From: Fibrobacter sp.
GTDB lineage: Bacteria > Fibrobacterota > Chitinivibrionia > Chitinivibrionales > Chitinispirillaceae
DNA length: 40,631 nucleotides
Assembly: GCA_012523595.1 (NCBI GenBank)
Contig: JAAYIG010000241.1
Coordinates: forward strand, 1 to 40,631
Direction of reading: 5' to 3'
Part shown: positions 25,050 through 33,598 of the stretch, in pieces
Numbering within the stretch: the stretch's first letter is position 1
How the letters are laid out: every line of letters begins with the position of its first letter
Translations under genes and position numbers: made by a program
Notes under the pieces: model-generated
Told to the model about the DNA's origin: nothing
Database searches by the model: none
What the model saw: the letters and a program-made list of their open reading frames with translations, nothing else

Positions 25050-25913
25050 ATGGCTCGACCTAAGTCACAAATCAGGATCTTCGATTATACCGATTACCGG
25101 GCCTACCTTGGTGATTACTACAAGGAGCAGAAGGAGCGCTATTCCTACTTTTCTTACCGCTATTTTGCGAATAAAGCAGGAATAAGATCGATTGGTCTTT
25201 ACAAAGATGTTGTCGATGGAAAGCAGTCGCTCTCCCGTCGGGCCATTGCAAAGTTTTCTGAAGCGATCGGTCATGGAAAACGTGAGGCGGAATACTTTGA
25301 GGCAATGGTATTTTATACAGATGCGGAGACTGTCGAGGAACGCAAATGCTATTTCGAGAGGATGATGGAGTGCCATGAATCAAAAGCACGCGTAATCGAG
25401 GCATCAAGATATGAGTACTATTCCCAGTGGTATTACAGTGCGATCCGGGCACTTCTTTCATTTTACTCTTTCGATGGAGTAGATTATAATTCATTAGCGA
25501 AACAGCTCTCTCCTCGGATCACTGCTGAGCAGGCAAAAAAAGCAGTTGAAACTCTGGAGCGGCTTGGTATGATAAAGAGGAAGGAAAACGGCTTCTTTGA
25601 GCCCTGCGACCAGATTATCACTACAGGGCAGTTGAATAACAACAGGCAGGCTCATACGATGAATATTGTTAATTTTCAGAAAAATCTCTTATCCCTTGCA
25701 TCTGAGGCTTATGACCGGTATTCGGAACGTCAGATGGACATGTCGACCATAACGCTGAGCATTTCGAAGAAAACCAGGCAGATGATCAAGGAGGAAGCGG
25801 CTGTTTTCCGGAAGAGGGTTTTAAGTCTTGCAGAAAAAGACACTAATCCTGAATGTCTGTATCAGCTTAATTGTCAATTCTTTCCTCTGACAGACCCCGG
25901 GAAGGATGATTAA
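25050..25913 (+). CDS. TIGR02147/DUF4423 family putative transcriptional regulator II
   Basis: 287 residues. The N-terminal block IRIFDYTDYRAYLGDYYKEQ is shared by all three copies. The predicted helix-turn-helix (about 36-62) has recognition helix IRSIGLYKDVV, almost the same as copy III (INSVGLYKDVV) and unlike copy I. The middle part has YEYYSQWYYSAIRALLS, then a winged-helix-like stretch with EQAKKAVETLERLGMIKRKE, and the conserved end LYQLNCQFFPLTD. Cytoplasmic. The start has AAGGACGAG as SD. The lipoprotein gene begins 3 bp after its stop. It stands behind a class B palindrome, as does copy III, suggesting self-regulation. DNA binding is inferred, not known. Confidence 0.87.
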   Translation: MARPKSQIRIFDYTDYRAYLGDYYKEQKERYSYFSYRYFANKAGIRSIGLYKDVVDGKQSLSRRAIAKFSEAIGHGKREAEYFEAMVFYTDAETVEERKCYFERMMECHESKARVIEASRYEYYSQWYYSAIRALLSFYSFDGVDYNSLAKQLSPRITAEQAKKAVETLERLGMIKRKENGFFEPCDQIITTGQLNNNRQAHTMNIVNFQKNLLSLASEAYDRYSERQMDMSTITLSISKKTRQMIKEEAAVFRKRVLSLAEKDTNPECLYQLNCQFFPLTDPGKDD

Positions 25914-25916
25914 AAG

Positions 25917-27578
25917 ATGTACGAACTTTTCAGAGGAATCTCGGTTTCTCTCCTTACCTGTATAATCTTTACTGTCCTGCATTGCGGACCTCAGCAGGTT
26001 ACTGGTGTAGGTACCGGATCTGAGACAGTCATTGGCCGGGTGGTGCATACTGATGGGACACCGGCATCCGGTACTATTGTTACCCTGTATCCGGCGGATT
26101 ATGATCCGGTCTCTGGAGGTAAAAAATCTGTTATTGCAACAGATACTACAGATAAGAATGGCTCGTATGAGATAACTCTCAATTCACCAAAAGCAGATGT
26201 GTACACATTGCAGGCAAATAACCTTTCCAAGCGTACCCGGGCGATTATTTCAGATATTGATATCTCTGCACCGGGAGATTCGACTCTGGTTGATGTGACC
26301 TCGCTTAACAAAACCGGAAGTATCCGGGTGATCCTTTCCGACAGCCTGGCTGGAAACGGGTATGTGTTTATACCGGGCACGGGTTACTATTCTTATGTGG
26401 AAAACGGATACGCTGTATTGGATTCGGTACCGGCCCAGATTATTCCAAGTATCTATTATAAGGATACAAGCAATGAGGATAAGTCCGGCAGAATGGCTGA
26501 AAATATCGATGTTCAGCCGGAAATCACAACCATCATAACATCATCGGGACCTTCATTTTCCCGTAAAATCTATCTTAACACCACTTCAAGCGGAGCAGGT
26601 GTCAGCGGTACAGTGACTGACTTTCCTGTACTTATCCGGCTTAATGCAGACAATTTCAACTTTATCCAGGCTAAAACCGACGGCAGTGATCTGAGCTTCA
26701 GGGGAGCTGACGAAAAGGTAATTCCGCATGAAATCGAGAGGTGGGATCCAAAAGGACAGAAAGCGGAGATCTGGGTGTTGGTAGATACGGTGTATGGAAA
26801 TAACAGTACGCAGTATATCTCGATGTATTGGGGAGATCCTGATGCTGCAGGGAGCTCAAACAGTTCGGCAGTGTTCGATACTGCTGCAGGTTACAGGGGT
26901 GTGTGGCATCTTGCGGATGACGGGAAAACGATTCTTGATGCAACTGCAAATAAGTATAATGGTTCGAAAAATGGTGATCAGGCAGTTGCAGATGGAAATA
27001 TCGGTTTTGGGCAGTCACTTGACGGGGATGGAGACTTTACGGAGATTGGTGATGTTTGCAATCCCGAAATGTCCAGCTTTACAGTGAGTGCCTGGATCAA
27101 AAAGCGTGGTTCCGGAAAGATTCAGAATATTGTTTCCAAAAGCACAGGTGCTCTCCCCAAAAAGGGATACGGCTGGCTCTTCCAGCTCGATGGGGATGGT
27201 GCATTGGCAATTTTCCTGGCATCGGATTCTGGAGTATGGGGTGATCCGGGGTCATTTGTCCTTACATCAAAAGACTCGATAAAAGATTCATCATGGCATC
27301 ATGTAGCAGCAGTGGTTGACCGCTCCAGCAGGGATAATTGCCGTATTTACATTGACGGAGAGGATACTGGTACGTATCCAACCGGTGGGGATATCGCAAA
27401 AGTCGGCAACATAGTGAATTCTTTGCCTCTGAGATTTGGAGCTGAGGGAGATGATGACTGCCAGTGGGAAGGTGTATTGGATGAGATTTCAATAATATTC
27501 AGGGTAAAATCGCAGGATTATATCAAATTGTGCTATATGAATCAGAAGAGAGATGACGCGCTGGTGGTTTTTAAGTGA
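25917..27578 (+). CDS. Lipoprotein II of the TIGR02147 cassette: DUF2341 plus LamG-fold protein
   Basis: 553 residues. The hydrophobic N-terminus ends TVLHCGPQ with Cys23 as likely lipid-attachment residue (His at -1 is atypical). A carboxypeptidase-regulatory-like domain (about 36-110, VIGRVVHTDGTPASGTIVTLY) is followed by a second beta-domain, DUF2341 (about 212-315, FSRKIYLNTTSSGAGV, EIERWDPKGQKAEIWV, MYWGDPDA) and LamG (about 325-553, GVWHLADDG, SSFTVSAWIKK, WHHVAAVVDRS, CRIYIDGEDTG). This LamG is a different subtype from those of lipoproteins I and III. Coupled to the regulator gene with a 3-bp gap. No sorting domain, so it is probably anchored by lipid in the cell envelope. Confidence 0.8.
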   Translation: MYELFRGISVSLLTCIIFTVLHCGPQQVTGVGTGSETVIGRVVHTDGTPASGTIVTLYPADYDPVSGGKKSVIATDTTDKNGSYEITLNSPKADVYTLQANNLSKRTRAIISDIDISAPGDSTLVDVTSLNKTGSIRVILSDSLAGNGYVFIPGTGYYSYVENGYAVLDSVPAQIIPSIYYKDTSNEDKSGRMAENIDVQPEITTIITSSGPSFSRKIYLNTTSSGAGVSGTVTDFPVLIRLNADNFNFIQAKTDGSDLSFRGADEKVIPHEIERWDPKGQKAEIWVLVDTVYGNNSTQYISMYWGDPDAAGSSNSSAVFDTAAGYRGVWHLADDGKTILDATANKYNGSKNGDQAVADGNIGFGQSLDGDGDFTEIGDVCNPEMSSFTVSAWIKKRGSGKIQNIVSKSTGALPKKGYGWLFQLDGDGALAIFLASDSGVWGDPGSFVLTSKDSIKDSSWHHVAAVVDRSSRDNCRIYIDGEDTGTYPTGGDIAKVGNIVNSLPLRFGAEGDDDCQWEGVLDEISIIFRVKSQDYIKLCYMNQKRDDALVVFK

Positions 27579-27642
27579 GATGCGGGAATGTTTTGACATT
27601 GATCTTAATAATTGATTAGGATAAAGATTTCTCTTTGATGAC

Positions 27643-27698
27643 TCATCGAGATGACAAACCAGACTGTAATTTGTCCTTGAAGATCCATCGAAATGACA
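27643..27698. repeat. Short direct repeat CATCGARATGACA
   Basis: Two copies, at about 27643-27655 and 27685-27698, are about 42 bp apart. They lie in the 369-bp gap after lipoprotein gene II. The same gap also has a palindromic CCTGAAAGCCTTTCAGG at about 27762-27778 and the class B promoter of the next gene. Confidence 0.4.
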
Positions 27699-27814
27699 AG
27701 ACTCCTTTCTTCCTGTGCCAGATTCTATTCCTCTCCTTTTCACACTCCCGGAAAAAAACACCCTGAAAGCCTTTCAGGTTTGATGTCAGATGGCTTTTCA
27801 ATCTCACCTCGTCC

Positions 27815-27889
27815 TGTTCCAGAATATGGAACACTTTTTCCCTGTTTTCTCCGAAATTCGCGACAATCCGATATTCTGCGCCTTAAATT
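27815..27889 (+). promoter_or_regulatory. Promoter of the GH43-esterase-esterase unit: class B palindrome plus -10 box
   Basis: TGTTCC-N7-GGAACA lies at 27815-27833 and is followed by CTTTTT. The -10-like TAAATT (27884-27889) begins 50 nt later inside CCTTAAATTATT, which resembles CCTTATATTAATT at the promoters of 35913 and 37846. The leader is about 52 nt. Confidence 0.65.
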
Positions 27890-27947
27890 ATTGATGAATG
27901 TATATAAAGGTCGTTGAGTGCTGCAGACTTTCTGAAAGGATGCTGTA

Positions 27948-30248
27948 ATGAAAAGAGCTAAAATGATGATAACATTTCTGGGTATGATTACTCTGTTCAC
28001 AATGGTTGAGGCGGATAACCCCATCATACAGACTATTTATACCGCAGATCCGGCTCCAATGGTGCATAATGACCGGGTTTACCTTTACACCAGTCATGAT
28101 GAGGACGTATTAGAAAACAATTTTTTTACGATGAAGGAGTGGCAATGCTATTCATCGACGGATATGGTGAACTGGACCGATCATGGAGTTGCTGCATCGT
28201 TGAAGTCTTTTTCCTGGACAGGGGATAATGGCGCCTGGGCTCCTCAGGGTATCTACCGTAATGGGAAGTTTTACCTTTATTGTCCCATACACATGAAAGG
28301 GATAGGTGTCCTGGTTTCAGATTACCCCTGGGGACCATTTACAGATCCTATAGGAAGGCCTCTTATCAGTGGTGGCGGAGGTGATATAGATCCTACTGTC
28401 TTTATTGATGATGACGGACAGGCATACCTTTACTGGGGAAATCCGTATCTTAAATATGTCAAGCTCAATGCGAATATGACCTCCTATTCCGGTGGAGTAC
28501 AGGAGATAAATCTTACTGTCGCGAGTTTTGGAAAGCGTTCCAATACCGAGAGGGCTACATCATATGAGGAAGGCCCCTGGTTTTACAAGAGAAATGACTT
28601 GTACTACATGGTCTTTGCCGGTGGTCCCATATCGGAACACATTGCATATTCAACAAGCAGCAGTCCTACCGGACCCTGGACCTACAGAGGTGTTATCATG
28701 CCCACTCAGGGGGGGAGCTTTACAAACCATCCCGGAGTGATTGATTTCAAGGGAAACTCTTATCTGTTCTATCATAATGCGGCTCTGCCGGGAGGCGGTG
28801 GTTTTAAACGCTCTGTGTGTATAGAGCAGTTCAAATACAATGCGGATGGTACAATCCCAACCATAAACATGTCTAAAAATGGTCCTGCACCGGTTGCAAA
28901 TCTGGATCCCTATGATACGGTTCAGGCAGAGACAATCTGCTGGGAATCCGGTGTTGAAACCGCTGTCTGCAGTGAGGGCGGGATGATGGTTACTGATATC
29001 TCCAACGGAGATTACATAAAGGTAAAGAGTGTAGATTTTGGAGATGGAGCCTCATCTTTCAAGGTGCGGGCTGCCAGTGGATCGTCAGGCGGATCGATAG
29101 AACTGCGTCTGGGCAGCCAGACAGGGTCTCTTGTGGGTACCTGTAACATATCCAATACCGGTGGATGGACTACGTGGAAGACCTTTGAGTGTGAAGTAAA
29201 TAACTGCAGTGGTGTAAAAGATCTTTTCCTGGTTTTCAAAGGATCGGGTGAACCGTTCCGTCTTAACTGGTATATCTTTGATGGTGGAACGGGTTATCGC
29301 TTGTCAGTGCAGACCTCAGGGCTGGGTTCTGTTACCCGTTCGCCCTCTGGTTCGCGTTATGCAGAGGGAACTACGGTAGCTCTGACTGCGGTGCCTGAGA
29401 ATGGATGGGAGTTTGTCGGATGGAGCGGAGATGGAATAAGCGGCAGTGAGAATCCAATATCAATTGTCATGAATGCGGACAAGGCTGTCACCGCTCGCTT
29501 TACCCGTGCTACAATTGATGGAAACATGGTGATTAACAGTGATTTCAGTTCAGGGACGGAAAACTGGACTCTTAATACCTGGAGCGGAAGTGCGACCGGA
29601 AGTGTAACAGATGGAGAATACAGGATTTCAATCTCGAGCATCGCTAATAACAGTTATGATATCCAGCTTGTTCAGCCTGGGTTATTTCTGGAGAAGGGGA
29701 TGAGTTACAAGGTGACATTCGATGCTTATGCTTCTTCAGACAGGGATCTGGAGGTAAATGTGGAGATGGCGGATGATCCATGGACAAGTTACCTCGATGA
29801 ACTGAAACATTTTTCACTTACAACAACAAAACAGACATTTTCATTTGTGTTCACAATGGAGGAGCCCACTGATGTCAATGGCCGGCTGGGCTTCAATGTG
29901 GGCACCAGCACTTCTTCGGTCTTTATCGATAATGTTTCAGTAAAGTTTTTTGATCCGACGGATGCCGTTTCCAGAAAAGCACAGAGAAAACAGGCGTCAC
30001 CTGTAAAAGTAAACTGCAGCAATTCATCTCTGCACATAAGCTTTACTCCTGACAGGAGTGGGACGGCGGCGCTGGAGATCTATGATTTAAGAGGGAAGAT
30101 AGTAAAAACCGAAAGACTGCATATCAGGGCAGGGGAGATAAATACCGGTAGTATCAATATGTCAAGGTTTTCCAGAGGCTTTTATCTGATAAAAATCGTG
30201 AGTGAAGGGGAAGTGATCAATACTTCGGAAGTGATTCTCACAAGATAA
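27948..30248 (+). CDS. Secreted GH43 (arabinoxylan-type) with CBM6, InlB repeat, CBM4/9-like module and sorting domain
   Basis: 766 residues; SD AAAGGA. Signal peptide at 1-22 (EADN). The GH43 propeller (about 24-310) has Asp34 in YTADPAPMV, Asp148 in GDIDPTVFIDDDG and Glu208 in YEEGPWFYKR. CBM6 (about 325-450) starts YDTVQAETICWESG and ends FRLNWYIF. An InlB-type repeat (about 455-520, GWEFVGWSGDG), a CBM4/9-like module (about 525-680) and a sorting domain (about 695-766) follow. It is the largest of the three GH43-CBM6 paralogs. The InlB plus CBM4/9 block is nearly identical at DNA level to that of the next gene, 30314, which begins 65 bp downstream in the same unit. Confidence 0.94.
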   Translation: MKRAKMMITFLGMITLFTMVEADNPIIQTIYTADPAPMVHNDRVYLYTSHDEDVLENNFFTMKEWQCYSSTDMVNWTDHGVAASLKSFSWTGDNGAWAPQGIYRNGKFYLYCPIHMKGIGVLVSDYPWGPFTDPIGRPLISGGGGDIDPTVFIDDDGQAYLYWGNPYLKYVKLNANMTSYSGGVQEINLTVASFGKRSNTERATSYEEGPWFYKRNDLYYMVFAGGPISEHIAYSTSSSPTGPWTYRGVIMPTQGGSFTNHPGVIDFKGNSYLFYHNAALPGGGGFKRSVCIEQFKYNADGTIPTINMSKNGPAPVANLDPYDTVQAETICWESGVETAVCSEGGMMVTDISNGDYIKVKSVDFGDGASSFKVRAASGSSGGSIELRLGSQTGSLVGTCNISNTGGWTTWKTFECEVNNCSGVKDLFLVFKGSGEPFRLNWYIFDGGTGYRLSVQTSGLGSVTRSPSGSRYAEGTTVALTAVPENGWEFVGWSGDGISGSENPISIVMNADKAVTARFTRATIDGNMVINSDFSSGTENWTLNTWSGSATGSVTDGEYRISISSIANNSYDIQLVQPGLFLEKGMSYKVTFDAYASSDRDLEVNVEMADDPWTSYLDELKHFSLTTTKQTFSFVFTMEEPTDVNGRLGFNVGTSTSSVFIDNVSVKFFDPTDAVSRKAQRKQASPVKVNCSNSSLHISFTPDRSGTAALEIYDLRGKIVKTERLHIRAGEINTGSINMSRFSRGFYLIKIVSEGEVINTSEVILTR

Positions 30249-30313
30249 GCGATCTGCTGAATCTTCTGACAACCAGTTCTGAGTTTGAATGTATCCTGGA
30301 TAAGGGGGGCGGT

Positions 30314-32071
30314 ATGCGTATCCTGTTGTTACTGACCATCATACTGTTTTCTTTTCAGCAAACTGTCAATGCATCGCAGGACTGGAAGATCAATTCCGGC
30401 GGTGTTAATCGTGACATTGTTGTGACTGCTCCGTCAGGGCTTAACAAACCGGCTCTTGTAATTGCGATGCACGGGATGAATGGCTGGCACAAAGGGTACC
30501 AGAACGACACCAAATTTGATGCAATAGCGGAACGCGAAAAGTTCGTGGTCGTTTATCCTATGGGTATCGATGGTGCATGGGATATAAGCGGTGACAGAGA
30601 CATCAGGTTTATTGAGGCAATTATTGACACAATGGTGAAACGGTATGATGTAGACCCTGGCAGGGTTTATCCTACCGGATGGTCTATGGGTGGTATGATG
30701 AGTTATCATCTGGCGTGTAAAATTCCCGAGAAAATTGCTGCTATCGGCCCAACTTCCGGGTACCCTTTATGGGGTACTCCGACATGCAATAATGCGCGTC
30801 CGGTGCCGATTATTCATATTCATGGCAGCTCAGATGGGGTTGTCACCTATCCCGGGCTTCATCCGTTTCTTGAGAGTAAGGTTAAAGCGTATGGATGTCC
30901 GTCAAATCCGGTGAAAACACAACCTTACCCTTCGACACGGACCGGTTCAAAGACATCTCTGGAACACTGGGGACCATGTGAGGTCAATGGAATGACATCT
31001 GAAATAAAGCTGATAACGATCGATGGAATGGACCACTGGTATACGACTTCGAACACAGGATCTCATATCAACGAGAGTGAAGAGATCTGGGCTTTTGTAA
31101 GCAGGTATTCAATCAGCGGGATGTCTGGTTTCAGGTTGACAGTAAACACTACTGGAGAGGGTTCAGTAACCCGCAGTCCCAATAGTTACGGTTACGAGGA
31201 GAACACAGAGGTTACATTGACCGCGGTGCCCTCACAGGGATGGGAGTTTAATGGCTGGAGCGGAGATGGGATAAGCGGGAAGGCAAATCCACTGAAAATA
31301 GTTATGAATTCAGACAAAACGGTGTCGGCACTTTTTATCCGCAGTCCCGACAGTGAGGGTAATTATGTGGTTAATGGGGATTTCAGTTCAGGAACGGCGA
31401 ACTGGACTCTTAATACATGGAGCGGAAGTGCGACCGGAGGTGTAACAGGCGGGGAATACAGGATATCGATCTCAAGCACAGCTACCAATAATCATGATAT
31501 TCAGATTGTTCAGCCGGGTATTTATCTGGAAAAAGGAAAAAGCTACAAGGTGACATTTGATGCTTATGCTTCATCGGAAAGGAGCATTGAAGTTAATGTG
31601 GAAATGGCGAACAGTCCATGGACCAGCTACCTTCCGGAACTCAAGCAGTTTAATCTCACAACTGAAAAACAGACATTCTCCTTCACGTTTACCATGGAGA
31701 ATACAACCGATGTCAATGGGCGACTGGGCTTTAATATGGGCAACAGTACTCCCACGGTCTATATCGACAATGTTTCTGTAAAGCTGTTTGACATGACCGG
31801 AACAGTTTTCCAGAAGACTCAGGTAAAACGTTCCTCAATGGTAAAAGTGAATCTCAGTGGTTCTGTCCTTAGTATAGAATCTCCTGTTTCTTTACAGGGC
31901 AGACATTTTCTTAAGGTCTACAGCATGAAAGGACAGCTTGTTAAAACTGCAGTTTTGGAAAGAGCGTCAGGAACTGTCGATTTATCAGGTATTCCTCACG
32001 GGTATTACATTGTCAGAATCGGCAATGGAAAAGATTTACAGTATTCGTCAAATATAATGATTGCACAATAG
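30314..32071 (+). CDS. Secreted CE1/feruloyl-esterase-like enzyme with InlB repeat, CBM4/9-like module and sorting domain
   Basis: 585 residues; SD AAGGGGGGCGG. The signal peptide ends VNAS. The alpha/beta-hydrolase domain (about 24-262) belongs to the PHB-depolymerase/LpqC/feruloyl-esterase group: oxyanion loop AMHGMNGW, Ser124 in PTGWSMGGMM, Asp174 in HGSSDGVV and His241 in DGMDHWYT. An InlB-type repeat (about 270-340), a CBM4/9-like jelly roll (about 345-500, VVNGDFSSGTANW) and a sorting domain (about 510-585, FLKVYSMKGQLVKT, GIPHGYYIVRI) follow. It likely removes ester-linked groups such as ferulate or acetate from xylan; the exact ester is not readable from the sequence. Confidence 0.88.
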   Translation: MRILLLLTIILFSFQQTVNASQDWKINSGGVNRDIVVTAPSGLNKPALVIAMHGMNGWHKGYQNDTKFDAIAEREKFVVVYPMGIDGAWDISGDRDIRFIEAIIDTMVKRYDVDPGRVYPTGWSMGGMMSYHLACKIPEKIAAIGPTSGYPLWGTPTCNNARPVPIIHIHGSSDGVVTYPGLHPFLESKVKAYGCPSNPVKTQPYPSTRTGSKTSLEHWGPCEVNGMTSEIKLITIDGMDHWYTTSNTGSHINESEEIWAFVSRYSISGMSGFRLTVNTTGEGSVTRSPNSYGYEENTEVTLTAVPSQGWEFNGWSGDGISGKANPLKIVMNSDKTVSALFIRSPDSEGNYVVNGDFSSGTANWTLNTWSGSATGGVTGGEYRISISSTATNNHDIQIVQPGIYLEKGKSYKVTFDAYASSERSIEVNVEMANSPWTSYLPELKQFNLTTEKQTFSFTFTMENTTDVNGRLGFNMGNSTPTVYIDNVSVKLFDMTGTVFQKTQVKRSSMVKVNLSGSVLSIESPVSLQGRHFLKVYSMKGQLVKTAVLERASGTVDLSGIPHGYYIVRIGNGKDLQYSSNIMIAQ

Positions 32072-32132
32072 TTTAATAAGTGCCTTGAAAACAACCCCTC
32101 AGGGATGACGGCACAATCCCGGAGCTTCCGAT

Positions 32133-32156
32133 TGAGGAGGTGAAATACCCTCCTCA
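32133..32156 (+). terminator. Hairpin between the two esterase genes
   Basis: TGAGGAGG and CCTCCTCA form a perfect 8-bp stem around an 8-nt loop, without a T-run. It may be an mRNA processing or stability element rather than a full terminator, as no promoter palindrome is seen before 32253. Confidence 0.45.
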
Positions 32157-32252
32157 GCGGAGTTCTTAAGTGTGAAATCTAATCACTGCTGCACTGAATT
32201 GATCTGTTTTACACATTGAAGGTTTCCTGAATACGTATCTCAAGGACTGAAT

Positions 32253-33362
32253 ATGAAAAATCTCACATGTATATTACTTTTATCTGTTGTGGTTCTGTCT
32301 TCGGCACAGCAAACCCGTGACAGTGACCTGATGAAGAGCCTCTCCTTTCGCACCTCCTTTGGAGTTACTCTTAATTACCTTCTGTTCGTTCCTGAAAACT
32401 ACAATGCATCAGTGAAGTATCCGCTGGTAGTTACTTTACATGGCAGTGGCTCCACCAATGTTTATCAGGTGGATAATAATGATCAGGCTCATCCCTGGAT
32501 TGAAGATGATGTCCAGGCGCAATGGCCTCATTTTATCATGGCTCCTCAGTGCCCATCGGGCACATGGGGTGGAATGGGTGCTTCTACGGGAAAAATCTCT
32601 GATGCAGCAAAAGCAGTGCTGGAGGCTATCGAGGATCTGAAGAAACAGTATTCTCTCGATACCAATCGTTTTATAATAGGTGGTTTTTCTCTTGGAGGGT
32701 CTGGCACTTATCATATGATAGAAATGAAACCGGATTTCTGGGCTGCGGCAGTGCCTTGCGCAGCCGGGGGTGACAGCAGCAAGATCGAATTAATGGCCCG
32801 GACCCCTATATGGCATCATCATGGGTCTAACGATATGGATGGAGCAGCACTCAAGAGGATGTCCGCCGCACTGGAAAATCATGGCTACCCGGTGCTTCGG
32901 GTGACAGTTGATCAGGTAGTAAACTCACCGGCGGGCTGGCGAAATGAGATCCGGAAAGGTACAAAACCAGAGGATATTATATTCAAGAATGCCAGACCAT
33001 CCTATGATTCTCTGGTCAGAGCGATTGAATCCGGTGAACGCTTTATTTTTCAGATGTTCAACGGTGGAGATCATGAATCCGCCCGCTTAAATGCAAATCA
33101 CAACCCGTTATTGCCAAAATGGGCATTTTCCAAGGTCAAGGGAGGCGGCAGCACAAAGATAGTTATGAATCTAAGGAGCAGAGATCAGGCAGTTGGAAAC
33201 CGGAGTATCACCAGAGTGTATGATCTGAGAGGGAATCTTATAAGGAATTCAGCTTTCAGTAATCGTGGTTTACATGATCTTACCAATGGATATTATATTG
33301 TGAACAGTGGTTCCATAAAGGGCATCGATTCTCGATGGTCAATATTATTATTAACAAAATAG
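32253..33362 (+). CDS. Secreted alpha/beta-hydrolase esterase (CE1/phospholipase-carboxylesterase-like) with degenerate sorting domain
   Basis: 369 residues; SD AAGGA. Signal peptide at 1-18 (SSAQ). Hydrolase domain at about 25-300: LHGSGSTN, Ser146 in IGGFSLGGSG, Asp194 in HHHGSNDMDG and His274 in NGGDHESA give a complete triad. It resembles single-domain esterases with a PHB-depolymerase-type fold found beside xylanases. The C-terminal 50 residues still show ITRVYDLRGNLIRN and GYYIVNSG but are shortened and lack the usual spacing, so this looks like a worn sorting domain. A 36-bp part of its signal-peptide coding region (32282-32317) recurs almost exactly at 35851-35886. Confidence 0.8.
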   Translation: MKNLTCILLLSVVVLSSAQQTRDSDLMKSLSFRTSFGVTLNYLLFVPENYNASVKYPLVVTLHGSGSTNVYQVDNNDQAHPWIEDDVQAQWPHFIMAPQCPSGTWGGMGASTGKISDAAKAVLEAIEDLKKQYSLDTNRFIIGGFSLGGSGTYHMIEMKPDFWAAAVPCAAGGDSSKIELMARTPIWHHHGSNDMDGAALKRMSAALENHGYPVLRVTVDQVVNSPAGWRNEIRKGTKPEDIIFKNARPSYDSLVRAIESGERFIFQMFNGGDHESARLNANHNPLLPKWAFSKVKGGGSTKIVMNLRSRDQAVGNRSITRVYDLRGNLIRNSAFSNRGLHDLTNGYYIVNSGSIKGIDSRWSILLLTK

Positions 33363-33438
33363 AATGTGGTGAAAATACCTGTATTGATAGTGCTCAATTC
33401 TTAAAAAAAATTAAACCGGAAATTGTGCTGTTCGAAAT

Positions 33439-33523
33439 TGTTCTGAGTTTTTGGAACACTTTTTCTGCCATCATCCTCTAATACAACAGATAATACAACC
33501 GATTAAACTTTTCAAGTTATATA
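33439..33523 (+). promoter_or_regulatory. Promoter of the GH44-like gene: class B palindrome plus -10 box
   Basis: TGTTCT-N8-GGAACA lies at 33439-33458 and is followed by CTTTTTC. The best -10, TATATA (33518-33523), is 59 nt away, about one helical turn more than at the other class B promoters. The leader is about 69 nt. Confidence 0.5.
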
Positions 33524-33598
33524 TATACCAATACAGGCAGTTCTCAGTCTATGGAATTGCCTCGTACAGGTGCAGAAACAATATAAAAGGATTGAAGA

